From Holophagaceae bacterium (GTDB lineage: Bacteria > Acidobacteriota > Holophagae > Holophagales > Holophagaceae): DNA of 36,352 nucleotides. Below the pieces are notes generated by a model, which ran no database searches, was not told the DNA's origin, and saw nothing but the letters and a program-made list of their open reading frames with translations. Made by a program: the position numbers and the translations under genes. The stretch covers positions 1 through 36,352 of the forward strand of contig JAFNAB010000015.1 of assembly GCA_017859955.1 (NCBI GenBank). Reading direction: 5' to 3'. How positions within the stretch are numbered: the first letter of the stretch is position 1; every line of letters starts with the position of its first letter. Shown here in pieces: positions 24,718 to 33,198 of the stretch.

Positions 24718-25562
24718 AACCCAATCAAAAAGTGAGGCCCGCCAAGGGCGCTGAACGTTCCGCCTACCGCCTGCTCCTGGAATACGACGGCTCCCGCTAC
24801 CAGGGTTGGCAGAAACAGGGTGAGAAGCAGTCGGCCCAGGGCGTGCGCACCGTGGCGGGCACCCTCGAGCGGGTGCTGCAGCAGGAAGGATTGCGGATCC
24901 TCAATCTGACAGGATCGGGCCGCACCGATGGCGGGGTTCACGCCGCAGGCCAGGTCGCCCACCTCCATCTGGGCGCCCCCGGGCCAAAACCCGCTGAATT
25001 GAGGCGGATCTTTGACGAGAAGCTGCCGTCGGATATCGCCATCCGGGAGATCACCCCCTGCCCTGCCTCCTTCCATGCCCGGCACGACGCCACCTTTCGG
25101 ACCTACGTCTACCAGATCGCCATGCGCCGGAGCGCCTTCGTCAAGCCTTACGTCTGGTGGATCAAGGCCCCCTTCTCCCTGGAGAAACTGCAGGAGGCCT
25201 GGTCCAGTTTCGAGGGCATGCACGACTTCAGCGCCTTCGCGGATCTGGAACCCGGAGAGAGCCCCAAGGGCCATGTGCGCGCCTGCCTCCTGGCAAAGCA
25301 GGGCGACCTGATCATCCTCAGGATCACCGCCGGTCACTTCCTGCGTCGGCAAGTGCGACGCATGGTGGGTGCCGCCGTCCAGTGCGCCTTGGGCCGTGAG
25401 AGCCTGGAGCGGCTTCGCAGGGATCTGGCCAACCCGAGCCCCGAAGCGACACTCCACTGGTCCGAGAAGGCCGCCCCTTCTTCGGGGCTCTTTCTGGAGC
25501 GGGTGGGCTATGGTGGAGACACCCCGGAAGACGCTTCGCAGGCGCCCCTCAAGCTGCTCTGA
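24714..25562 (+). CDS. truA: tRNA pseudouridine(38-40) synthase
   Basis: TruA converts uridines 38-40 in the anticodon arm of tRNAs to pseudouridine. The 282-residue protein has the N-terminal LLLEYDGSRYQGWQKQ block, the catalytic D72 in GSGRTDGGVHA, the FHARHDATFRTYVYQI region, and the C-terminal HFLRRQVRRMVGA. All are characteristic. The N-terminus has about 18 extra basic residues before the conserved core. It starts inside the response-regulator stop (ATGA overlap) and ends 20 bases before the convergent unknown gene; no terminator is visible between them. Confidence 0.96.
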   Translation: MKPNQKVRPAKGAERSAYRLLLEYDGSRYQGWQKQGEKQSAQGVRTVAGTLERVLQQEGLRILNLTGSGRTDGGVHAAGQVAHLHLGAPGPKPAELRRIFDEKLPSDIAIREITPCPASFHARHDATFRTYVYQIAMRRSAFVKPYVWWIKAPFSLEKLQEAWSSFEGMHDFSAFADLEPGESPKGHVRACLLAKQGDLIILRITAGHFLRRQVRRMVGAAVQCALGRESLERLRRDLANPSPEATLHWSEKAAPSSGLFLERVGYGGDTPEDASQAPLKLL

Positions 25563-25582
25563 GCGCCCTGTCGAGCCAATCC

Positions 25583-26656
25583 TCAGCAGAGCCAGGCTTT
25601 TCTGCCCATCAGCACCCGTTCCCCACCGGTCTGCGTGGTCGCGAGGCTGATAGCCAGGGCGTAGACCGCCCAGGCCTGGGCAGGGACACCCAGCAGGGGC
25701 AGGAGTTCTGCCAGGGCAGCTGTGGCCAGAAGGCGATGGCCATTGTCGTTCACCGGATCGCTGGCAGCCGCCGCTTCGGCCAGCAATGGCAGGAGGGATG
25801 CTGGCTCTGAGCTGGCCAGGACTTGCCGGCCCAGGACCCTGGCCTTCCCAGGTTCTGCATCCAGGATGGCATCCAGAAGGTCTTCGGCACTGGCCACGCC
25901 AGGAACGGTGTCCAGGGACGGCCAGTCCTCCGATGGGAAGAGGTTGACGAGTGCGGCGGCCTGGAGCCATTGGGCCTGCCCTGCCCCTGGAAGGGTCGCG
26001 AGGTAAAGGAAGATCCAGGAGGTCCGTCCCTGCAACTCCCGGGAGGCCTCCAGAAGCTTGCGGGAGGCCCCCTCCACAAGGAGATCCAGGATGGGCTCAC
26101 CCCGGCGCAGGAGGGCTCCGAAGTGGTTCAGCACCTCAACCAGCCCCCCCTCGCAAAGAACCCGGACAGAGTCACCCGAGGCGGGAGGGATGGGGCCTTC
26201 CAGCCTCCGAATGGCACGCTGATTCCAGTAGAGGTCCACCGGCAGCGCCTCGCAGACCACCTGGAGAAGTGGCACAAGGGCCAGGCCCAGGTCCAGGCGT
26301 TGGGCCAGATCCTCCATCTGGTGTGCCAGGATGCCCTTGAAGCCAGTGCTGGCCATGTCCGGGGCAACTTTGGCCCGAAGGGATGCGTAGGTTTCGGCTG
26401 CGGCGGGGGCCGCGAAGGGCCTCGGGCCGACCTCAGGGACGCAGGTCGCCAGGAGGCCATGGAGGCTTGCCTCCTGGAGCCAGGGCGCCAGGACCAGAAT
26501 GGCCCGGAGCACCATCAGGCCCTGGGCCGAACCGGAATCTGCCGCGCAGACCCGCTCCCGCAGCAGAGGCTCCAGTCCCCCGGTCCGCACCCGGCGGATA
26601 TAGGCCTCCAAAGCCTCCGGTGAGGGAAGCCCCTTTCCGATCAGCGGATCTGCCAT
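25583..26656 (-). CDS. Hypothetical protein linked to lptD (357 aa)
   Basis: I do not recognise this protein. It is rich in Leu and Ala and predicted all-helical, with repeated amphipathic stretches (LLPLLAEAAAASDP, LLATAALAELLPLLGV, LVEVLNHFGALLRRG). That could be a helical-repeat or bundle fold. There is no signal peptide, no clear membrane helix and no catalytic motif I can name; two conserved-looking spots are TGFKGILAHQMEDLA and NDNGHRLL. The ATG at 26656 lies inside the end of lptD, giving a 16-base overlap, and GGAG is about 9 bases upstream. It is the last gene of the RNase E/G - ZIP - lptD unit. Codon use and composition match its neighbours. Co-translation with lptD suggests, but does not show, a role near envelope assembly. 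Confidence 0.7.
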   Translation of the reverse strand: MADPLIGKGLPSPEALEAYIRRVRTGGLEPLLRERVCAADSGSAQGLMVLRAILVLAPWLQEASLHGLLATCVPEVGPRPFAAPAAAETYASLRAKVAPDMASTGFKGILAHQMEDLAQRLDLGLALVPLLQVVCEALPVDLYWNQRAIRRLEGPIPPASGDSVRVLCEGGLVEVLNHFGALLRRGEPILDLLVEGASRKLLEASRELQGRTSWIFLYLATLPGAGQAQWLQAAALVNLFPSEDWPSLDTVPGVASAEDLLDAILDAEPGKARVLGRQVLASSEPASLLPLLAEAAAASDPVNDNGHRLLATAALAELLPLLGVPAQAWAVYALAISLATTQTGGERVLMGRKAWLC

Positions 26657-28938
26657 CCCACCAGATCTCCCAGGCTGCGAAGGGTGAAGTCCAGTTCGAT
26701 CCGATTTTCCCGGCTCACCGAACTCGTGGCGTTCAGGGCTGTGCGGTAGAACCTCAGCCTTGAGGCGATGCAGGGCGTGACATAGGCCAGGACCGCCTGC
26801 CCCGTGGAAAATTTCCGGAGGGCCAGATCATAGGTGGCTGAAAACTCCAGACGGAGGCGGTCGTCCAGGAAGCGGTGCATACCCCCGGCCTGGATGCCCC
26901 GCTGGCGGACCAGGAAGGGACTGATGGCCGTGGAGAACATGGCTAGGTTGAAGCGGCTGCCGTCCCCCGCCTTGTACTCCGCAGACAGGGAGTTGTCCCC
27001 GGCGCCTTCGCTCAGGGCAGCGGAACGCCGGAAGCTGATTCGGAGGCGGTCGTTGGGCTCGATGTCGATGTCATTGTCCACAGAGCCCCAGCCATCCTGG
27101 ATCCGACCATCCGCAAGGATGATGGGACGGAAGTGGTACTTGGTGGAAATGCGCCAGCGGATCAGGTCCAGGTAATCGCTGCCCTTGCCAGGGCGACCCA
27201 GCAGGTGCTGCTTCATGCCGAGTTCAATGCTGCGTTCCCCCATGGCGCTGCCATCCACACCGGGACGGGAGTCCACTTCGTCGAAGCGGGGCACCTTCCC
27301 CGCCAAGTCGTAGTTTGTGTTCTCCGTAAGGGCCACGAAGGGCTCCAGGACATGTTTCAGATCCCCCTGGAAACCCATGAAATGGAGGTTTTCGAAGGTC
27401 CGTCCCAGGGGAGGAGCGGAGAGCTGGATCCGGCTCGAACCCAGCGCGCGGTTGGCGGAGTCGCCATCCACCCACATGGGGTTGAAGGCCGCGCTCTGGG
27501 CGGGATCGATGAATCCGCCGTTCGAAGCGGAGGTGTCGAAGACCGAGTTGTGGAGGGTGGCGCTGTAGTGGGTGAAGCGGCCCTGGAGCTGGAGGTCGGC
27601 CCGGAAGGGGCCCAGCTGCCCCAGTCGTCCCTGAAGCCTGGTGAAGATATCTTCCCGATTCCATCGGTAGGAAGGGTCCTTAAGGCCGTCCCCCAGGTCA
27701 AGCTGGTAGGCCATCTCCCCCACCCGGACCCCTCCATCGAGGTAGAACCGGCCGAAGGAGATGGGGAAGAGCCGAGCCTGGATCTGTGGCAGGGTCTGTT
27801 TCTTGAGGGAGTTGGGAAAGTCAGAGCTGTAGAAGGCGTCGGCCTGGGTAAAGAAGCTCTTTTGCTCGGAAGCCGTCACATTGAAGCTCGCCCAGGAGAA
27901 GTTCTTTCCCAGGAAGATGGAGCTGTCGTAGGTGGCCCGGTTCACAGCGGTCATCCCGGAGCCGTAATCCGACTCCAGCAGGGTGTCCGAGGCCTGGTTG
28001 ATGTCGGCCGAGAACTGCCAGCCGTCCTCCCGCTGCCAGATTTCCTTGAGCGCGTAGTGATAACGGTACTGGCCATCGCTGGACTGGTGGATGGAGCGCC
28101 CCAGGAAACTCCCCTGATGGGTCGGCTCGGGGCTCCAGCGGAGCTCCCCGCCCCACATCATGCCCTCCTTGGAGTAGTACTGGGGAGAGAAGGTCGCGTC
28201 CACCGCGTCCCCAAAGGTCTGGTAATAGGGAATGCCGATGGACCATCCGGTGGTTCCGCTCAGACGGATGGTGGGGGGCATGAGCCCAGGCGTCCGCTCA
28301 GACTTGGCGGGGTACATCACCCAGGGAAGGTAGTAAGGGGTGGGCACATCCTTGATCCAGAGCCAGAGATTCTGCAGGGTCGCATAACCCTCGAGATCCA
28401 CCTTGAGGTGGGAGGCCTTGGCCTTCCAGCCCGGCTTCTCCTGGGGACAGGGCGAGACTTCCACCTGCTCGAAGTCCCAATGACGCAGGGAGGTGAATGC
28501 CACCTTGTCGGAGTTGAGGGACCAGGTGGGTGCGATCTCCAGTACCAGGGCATGAGCCTCACCCACCTGCTTCCGCCAGTCCATCTTCAGGCGCTCACAA
28601 CGGAGTCGCAACCCCGGAGCCTCCATTCGGATATGCCCCTCTGCGACGATCTCATCGGTGGAGGGGGTGTAATGGATGCGATCAGCAACCAGGAGGACAG
28701 AATCCGTCTGGATGGCACCGGTCTCCAGATCCCAGGAATCGAGGGTCTCCGTGACCTTGTCCCCACGCCAACGAAAGGGAAGGCGGTTGGAGAGCCCTTC
28801 CTCCGGATTGTAGGGCCGCAGGGGGACCAGTTCCGCCCGGGCGGGGATCCTGCCAAATTCGGGAATGGGAGGCAGCGCAGGAAGCCCTTGGGCCCCGAGC
28901 CCCCCGGCGATGAGAAAAGAAAGTGCTGTGCGGATCAA
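26641..28938 (-). CDS. lptD: LPS-assembly outer membrane protein LptD
   Basis: LptD is the outer-membrane barrel that inserts LPS into the outer leaflet. The 765-residue protein has a short signal peptide (FLIAGGLGAQG). An N-terminal OstA/LptA-like domain follows (about 60-160; TDSVLLVADRIHYTPSTDEI, AEGHIRM). A long beta-rich barrel region with the LptD block (PTPYYLPWVMYPAKSERTPG, then GWSIGIPYYQTF) runs to the C-terminus, and the last residues are aromatic/hydrophobic as in barrels. I did not find the paired cysteines of E. coli LptD: only a few Cys are present. The longest frame starts with TTG at 28938, four bases after the ZIP stop, with a weak ribosome-binding site, so translation may be coupled. 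No LptE is visible in the window. Confidence 0.9.
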   Translation of the reverse strand: MIRTALSFLIAGGLGAQGLPALPPIPEFGRIPARAELVPLRPYNPEEGLSNRLPFRWRGDKVTETLDSWDLETGAIQTDSVLLVADRIHYTPSTDEIVAEGHIRMEAPGLRLRCERLKMDWRKQVGEAHALVLEIAPTWSLNSDKVAFTSLRHWDFEQVEVSPCPQEKPGWKAKASHLKVDLEGYATLQNLWLWIKDVPTPYYLPWVMYPAKSERTPGLMPPTIRLSGTTGWSIGIPYYQTFGDAVDATFSPQYYSKEGMMWGGELRWSPEPTHQGSFLGRSIHQSSDGQYRYHYALKEIWQREDGWQFSADINQASDTLLESDYGSGMTAVNRATYDSSIFLGKNFSWASFNVTASEQKSFFTQADAFYSSDFPNSLKKQTLPQIQARLFPISFGRFYLDGGVRVGEMAYQLDLGDGLKDPSYRWNREDIFTRLQGRLGQLGPFRADLQLQGRFTHYSATLHNSVFDTSASNGGFIDPAQSAAFNPMWVDGDSANRALGSSRIQLSAPPLGRTFENLHFMGFQGDLKHVLEPFVALTENTNYDLAGKVPRFDEVDSRPGVDGSAMGERSIELGMKQHLLGRPGKGSDYLDLIRWRISTKYHFRPIILADGRIQDGWGSVDNDIDIEPNDRLRISFRRSAALSEGAGDNSLSAEYKAGDGSRFNLAMFSTAISPFLVRQRGIQAGGMHRFLDDRLRLEFSATYDLALRKFSTGQAVLAYVTPCIASRLRFYRTALNATSSVSRENRIELDFTLRSLGDLVGWQIR

Positions 28939-28942
28939 GAGT

Positions 28943-29671
28943 TCACGCGCTGTGGACGTGGGGCGCCAGGCGCGCGGTGATCACAAAGATGGCGACCCCC
29001 AGGGCAAGGCCCAGGCTGCTCTTCCACCCCTTTTCCTTCTGGGCTTCCGGCAAGAGGTCTGCACAGGCCACATAGAGCCCGAGACCACTGGTGAGCCCAA
29101 GGACCGGCCCCAGAGGGATGTTCAGGAGATCCTGGCTGAGGGCCCCCAGGATCGCGGTCAGCGCCAGGGTTCCTGCGGCGGCAATGGCTCCCTTGGAACC
29201 GAAGCCTCGCACCAGGAAGATGGAGGAGATGGTGGCCCCTTCGGGGATGCGGTGCAGGAGGACCCCCAGGAAGACCAGGGTGCCCAGGTTGCCGCCCCGG
29301 TGCATGGCCGCCGTGATGGCCATGCCATCCATGAAGCTGTGCAGGGACAGGCCCACCAGGGCAAGAACGCCTGTCAGCGCTGAGCCATGATGGCTATGGC
29401 TCTCTTCGCCGTAATGGAAGTGCGGGCTGATGCCATGTTCGATCAAATGCACAACGAGAAAGCCACCCAGAGCCCAGAACATCATGGACTCGCCTCCGGA
29501 CTCCACGGCCTCGGGGATGACGCGCCCCAGGGTCACGGCGACGAGGTAACCCGCCGCCACCCCCGAAAGGTGCCTCATGAGACTGGCCTTCCCATGAAGG
29601 AATCGGACCACCAGCCACCCTCCCAGGAGGGTGGCGACGGCGGCAATGGGGGCCAGCCAATAGAGATGCAT
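28943..29671 (-). CDS. ZIP-family metal transporter
   Basis: ZIP proteins import divalent metals such as zinc, iron or manganese across the inner membrane. The 242-residue protein has eight hydrophobic segments. The paired metal-site motifs are HSFMDGMAI in helix 4 and HRIPEGA in helix 5. A His-rich cytoplasmic loop (HFHYGEESHSHH) lies between helices 3 and 4, which often binds metal. Substrate cannot be told from sequence. I chose the ATG at 29671 with GGGGA seven bases upstream; a TTG directly before it is an alternative. The gene lies 19 bases after the RNase E/G stop and 4 bases before lptD, suggesting one transcript. Confidence 0.92.
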   Translation of the reverse strand: MHLYWLAPIAAVATLLGGWLVVRFLHGKASLMRHLSGVAAGYLVAVTLGRVIPEAVESGGESMMFWALGGFLVVHLIEHGISPHFHYGEESHSHHGSALTGVLALVGLSLHSFMDGMAITAAMHRGGNLGTLVFLGVLLHRIPEGATISSIFLVRGFGSKGAIAAAGTLALTAILGALSQDLLNIPLGPVLGLTSGLGLYVACADLLPEAQKEKGWKSSLGLALGVAIFVITARLAPHVHSA

Positions 29672-29690
29672 CAATCGTCCCCTTTATTAA

Positions 29691-31913
29691 TCAGGCTTTG
29701 CTCTTGGGACGCTTGGCGGCGGGCCTGGTGGCCTTCTCGGCAACAGGCTCAGCCGGAGTCTCTTCAACCTTCTTCCGGCCACGGGGTGCCTTCTTGGGCG
29801 CCTCGGAGACGGGCTCGGGTGCAGGAGCCTGGACTTCCTCGGCGGCCTTCCGGGGGCGGCCCCGCTTCTTGGCGGGCTCGACGGCAGGCTCAGCAGGAAT
29901 CGGAGCCGGGGTGCCAGCGCCCAGTTTCTTGGGACGGGGCAGCGGGGTGATGAGGCTGGCCACATCCAACACCGGCATGGGGGCTGGAACAACGGGGGCG
30001 GCCTCAACCTGGACGACTTTCACTTCGACCGCCTTGGGCTCCACAGCCTTCACCACCGGTTCAGGAACCACAGTGGGCTCGACGGGGGCGGCAACGGCTT
30101 CAGCAACAGGCGCGGGCTTACGGGCGGGGCGTCCCCGGCGACGGCCGGAGCCGGACTTGGGGGCCGCGGCCTCCTCGGGGGCAGCATCCACCTCATCTTC
30201 GGGCTTGGCGCTTTCGAAGAGGGCGCGGAGACGGTCCCGTTCCTCCAGGGCCGCCTTCTGGGCATCCCGGCGATCGTACTTGTAGTCGGCACCCCGCTCG
30301 ACGGCGGAGGGCTTGGGTGCAGGCGCAGGCTCGTCCAGAGCCTTCTCGAAGGAAATGGGCGAATCACCACCCAGCACCACTGTCTCGTCTTCCATGTCCC
30401 GGACCCGCTCGGGGCGGCTGGGGGCGGAAGCCTTCTCGGCGACCTCCTCATCCCTGCGCTCGATCTCGGCAGCCATCTCGCCGTAGAGCATCTCGCCATC
30501 GGCCTGGATAATGATGCGGGTCTCGTGGGTCTCTTCCAGTTCCGCCAGGTCCTTGCGCTTCTGATTGAGCACGGCCATGGCGATCACCGGGGCCAGCTTG
30601 ACGCGAACCTCCTCGACCCCCTCCTTGCTCAGGAGGGACTTGAGGCGGCGCACCACGCTGAGCACCAGGGATTCCAGGTTCTTGACCTTGCCGGAGCCCT
30701 GACAGACGGGGCAGTTCTCGTGGGTCACGTTCTGGATGGAGGGACGGATGCGCTGACGGGTCATGACCAGGACGCCAAAGCGGTTGATCTTGCCCACTTC
30801 CATGCGAGCCTTGTCCTCGCGCAGGCACTCCACCAGGCGCTCCTGCACCAGGCGGTTGTTGGTGTCCCGCTTCATGTCGATGAAGTCGATGACCACCAGG
30901 CCGGCCAGATCGCGAAGGCGCAGCTGGCGGGCGGCTTCCTCAGCAGCCTCCATATTGGTCTTGAAGGCCATGTCCTCCACGCCTTCGCCGCTGGTCTTGC
31001 CGGAGTTGACATCGATGGCCACCAGGGCCTCGGTCTGATCAATCACCAGGGCACCGCCGGAGGGCAGGTTCACCTTGCGGCCGTAAATGCGGTCGATCTG
31101 CTCCTCGGTCTGGTATTTGGAGAAGAGGGGCTTCTTCCCGACGTAGTGCTTGAGCACATGGGCGTGCTGGGGCATGGTGCGCTTGAAGAAGCCCTGGGCG
31201 GCGTGGAAAGTCTCCAGATCGTCGATGTGGACCTCTTCCATATCGGCGCTGAAGGCGTCGCGGAGGGTGCGGGTGACCACATCGTCTTCCTGCCAGACCA
31301 GGCCGGCGCCCTGACGGTGCTTGTAGCGGTGCTGAACCTCCTTGTAGGTGTCCAGGAGGAATTCCAGATCCCGCTGGAAGTCATCCTTGGTCACGCCAAG
31401 GGAGGCGGTGCGCACGATGACGCCGAAGTTCTTGGGGATCTCCAGCTCGTCGATGAGCTTCTTGAAGTGCTCGCGCTCTTCCCGGCTCTCGATCTTGCGG
31501 CTGATGCCATTCATGGGGTTGCCGGGGGTCAGGACCAGGTAGCGGCCCGGGAGGCTGATCTGGGCGGTCATCATGGCGCCCTTGGAGCCCAACTCCTCGC
31601 GCACGGCCTGGACCATGATCTCCTGGTCCTTGTGGAGCAGGTCCTGGATGCGGCCCCGACGGCCGTCGGCGCTCACCAGATCCCTGGGCAGCTCCCCGAT
31701 GGGGAGGAAGCCGTTCTTCTGGCCACCATAGTGGATGAAGGCGGCCTGGAGGCTGGAGTCCACGCGGACCACCTTGGCCTTGTAGATGTTGCCCTTGATC
31801 TTTTCGTTGTGCACGAATTCGATGTCGAAGTCGGACAGACCTCCGTCCACCAGGGTGGCGACCCGGATCTCTTCCGGATCCGTGGCATTGATGAGCATGA
31901 CTTTCTTGTTCAA
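29691..31913 (-). CDS. rng: Ribonuclease E/G with disordered, AT-hook-like C-terminal tail
   Basis: This endoribonuclease processes and degrades RNA. The 740-residue protein has the family opening (VMLINATDPEEIRV) and an S1 domain (about 38-120). The catalytic aspartates are in ALVAIDVNSG (D301) and VVIDFIDM (D343/D346), and the zinc-link CPVCQGSG is at 401-408. After about residue 500 comes a low-complexity Ala/Pro/Glu/Lys tail with basic RGRP-type motifs (RRRGRPARKP, KKRGRPRK, PRGRKK), similar to the scaffold tails of RNase E. The start is a TTG at 31913, supported by GAGGAG five bases upstream; the next ATG is five codons in. A longer upstream frame has no signal. It heads the unit with ZIP, lptD and the unknown protein. 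RNase E versus G naming is not settled by sequence alone. Confidence 0.92.
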   Translation of the reverse strand: MNKKVMLINATDPEEIRVATLVDGGLSDFDIEFVHNEKIKGNIYKAKVVRVDSSLQAAFIHYGGQKNGFLPIGELPRDLVSADGRRGRIQDLLHKDQEIMVQAVREELGSKGAMMTAQISLPGRYLVLTPGNPMNGISRKIESREEREHFKKLIDELEIPKNFGVIVRTASLGVTKDDFQRDLEFLLDTYKEVQHRYKHRQGAGLVWQEDDVVTRTLRDAFSADMEEVHIDDLETFHAAQGFFKRTMPQHAHVLKHYVGKKPLFSKYQTEEQIDRIYGRKVNLPSGGALVIDQTEALVAIDVNSGKTSGEGVEDMAFKTNMEAAEEAARQLRLRDLAGLVVIDFIDMKRDTNNRLVQERLVECLREDKARMEVGKINRFGVLVMTRQRIRPSIQNVTHENCPVCQGSGKVKNLESLVLSVVRRLKSLLSKEGVEEVRVKLAPVIAMAVLNQKRKDLAELEETHETRIIIQADGEMLYGEMAAEIERRDEEVAEKASAPSRPERVRDMEDETVVLGGDSPISFEKALDEPAPAPKPSAVERGADYKYDRRDAQKAALEERDRLRALFESAKPEDEVDAAPEEAAAPKSGSGRRRGRPARKPAPVAEAVAAPVEPTVVPEPVVKAVEPKAVEVKVVQVEAAPVVPAPMPVLDVASLITPLPRPKKLGAGTPAPIPAEPAVEPAKKRGRPRKAAEEVQAPAPEPVSEAPKKAPRGRKKVEETPAEPVAEKATRPAAKRPKSKA

Positions 31914-32224
31914 AGGTTCTCCTCGGTGGGAGCAGCCGCCATCACCGTTGTAGGGGCTGTCCGCGCTGAAATAGTTGAAGATTGTGGGGGATGGGATGTT
32001 CCAGAGATGGGATCGCCACTTGCATCGGGCGGGGATGTTATCGGCATCTGCCAATCTCGAGCGGAGTCTGATGACTGGGCAGAAGCTCACTCATTCTCAC
32101 AGGTGCGTATCGGCCCGGCAAGGGGCGCCGAATTAAATCAGTTCACGCGGATTTAACACGGTGTTACCGGGATGGGCGAATCCGGCGTCCAGTCTGGATG
32201 AGTCCTATTTCTGGAGGATCCAAG
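31914..32224. other. Divergent intergenic region between rnase E/G and pstS (311 bases)
   Basis: This is the only gene-free stretch over 300 bases. It must hold both divergent promoters. On the plus side it carries the candidate Pho box (32140-32161), an overlapping small palindrome TAACAC-G-GTGTTA (32154-32166), and the pstS ribosome-binding site GGAGG. On the minus side a weak promoter pair (TTGCCG, 17 bases, GAGAAT) can be drawn near 32095-32125. The RNase E/G leader would then be about 180 bases and contain small hairpins such as GGCA-GA-TGCC. No convincing gene is present. Confidence 0.5.
32140..32161 (+). promoter_or_regulatory. Candidate Pho box upstream of pstS
   Basis: Two 11-base units lie head to tail, AGTTCACGCGG (32140-32150) and ATTTAACACGG (32151-32161), identical at 8 of 11 positions. 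Each contains a TTmAC-type core (TTCACG, TTAACA) with 5 bases between the cores. That matches the 11-base periodicity of known PhoB/PhoP sites. It is 63 bases before the pstS start codon. PhoB binding is inferred; no PhoB gene is in the window. Confidence 0.45.
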
Positions 32225-33193
32225 ATGCGCAAAACGCTGGCTTTCGCACTCGCCCTGGTGGCATGCGGCTCCGCCTTCGCCCAAGGGGTGGTCAAGGTCG
32301 ATCCCAAGCTGGGGGCCTACAAGCAGGTGCCCGGTGTGAACGGCACGCTGAATTCCATCGGCAGCGACTCCCTGAACAACCTCATGACCTACTGGGTTGA
32401 GTCTTTCCACAAGCACTACCCCGGCGTAAAGATTCAGGTCGAAGGCAAGGGGTCCAGCACTGCTCCCCCCGCCCTCATCGAAGGTACTGCGCAGCTTGGC
32501 CCCATGAGCCGGGAGATGAAGGGCGAGGAGATTGACAAGTTCGAGAAGAAATACGGCTACAAGCCCACCCGCATTGCCGTCGCCATTGACACCCTGGCGG
32601 TCTTCGTCCATCGCAATAACCCCATCAAGAGCCTTTCTCTGAGCGAAGTGGACGCCATCTTCTCCAAGACCCGCAAGAGTGGCCACAAGGAAATCAGGAC
32701 TTGGGGTGAGCTGGGGATGAAGGGCGAGTTCTCCGCCAAGCCCATCTCCGCCTACGGCCGCAACTCTGCCAGCGGCACCTACGGCTACTTCAAGGAGCAC
32801 GCCCTCAAGAAAGGGGACTTCAAGGACACCATCAAGGAGCAGCCCGGTTCCAGCTCCGTGGTCCAGAGCGTGGGCACGGACAAGTTCGCCATCGGCTACT
32901 CCGGCATCGGCTACAAGACCTCCAACGTCCGCGCCGTTCCCCTCGCCGACGATAGCCGATACAACGGTCAGGCCTTCGAACCCACCTATGAGAACGCCCT
33001 GAACGGCAAGTACCCCATGGCTCGCCAACTTTACATCTACGTCAACAAGAATCCGCGCAAGCCCCTCGATCCCCTCACTCAGCAGTTCCTCACCTTCGTA
33101 CTGAGCCACCAGGGCCAGGAGATCGTGGTCAAGGACGGCTACTACCCCATGCCCGTCAACATGCAACAGGCTGAACTGAAGAAGCTGAAGTAG
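32225..33193 (+). CDS. pstS: Phosphate ABC transporter substrate-binding protein
   Basis: PstS captures phosphate in the periplasm and hands it to the PstC/PstA channel. The 322-residue precursor has a signal peptide (MRKTLAFALALVACGSAFA, cleavage likely after AFA). Phosphate-contact regions are GSDSLNNL near the mature N-terminus, KGSST, and NSASGTYGYF. The C-terminal region includes FLTFVLSHQGQEIV. These are typical of PstS/PBP-like proteins. The ATG at 32225 has GGAGG seven bases upstream, which is better than an ATG nine codons earlier. pstC follows after 5 bases. A candidate Pho box upstream fits induction by phosphate starvation. Confidence 0.94.
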   Translation: MRKTLAFALALVACGSAFAQGVVKVDPKLGAYKQVPGVNGTLNSIGSDSLNNLMTYWVESFHKHYPGVKIQVEGKGSSTAPPALIEGTAQLGPMSREMKGEEIDKFEKKYGYKPTRIAVAIDTLAVFVHRNNPIKSLSLSEVDAIFSKTRKSGHKEIRTWGELGMKGEFSAKPISAYGRNSASGTYGYFKEHALKKGDFKDTIKEQPGSSSVVQSVGTDKFAIGYSGIGYKTSNVRAVPLADDSRYNGQAFEPTYENALNGKYPMARQLYIYVNKNPRKPLDPLTQQFLTFVLSHQGQEIVVKDGYYPMPVNMQQAELKKLK

Positions 33194-33198
33194 GTATC

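Noticed and set aside
27133-28980. 615-codon open frame on the plus strand opposite lptD
   Set aside because: Antisense to lptD across nearly its whole length, with Gly/Val/His-rich translation and no family resemblance.
30525-32156. 543-codon open frame on the plus strand opposite RNase E/G
   Set aside because: Antisense to the catalytic part of a conserved enzyme; composition is typical of shadow frames.
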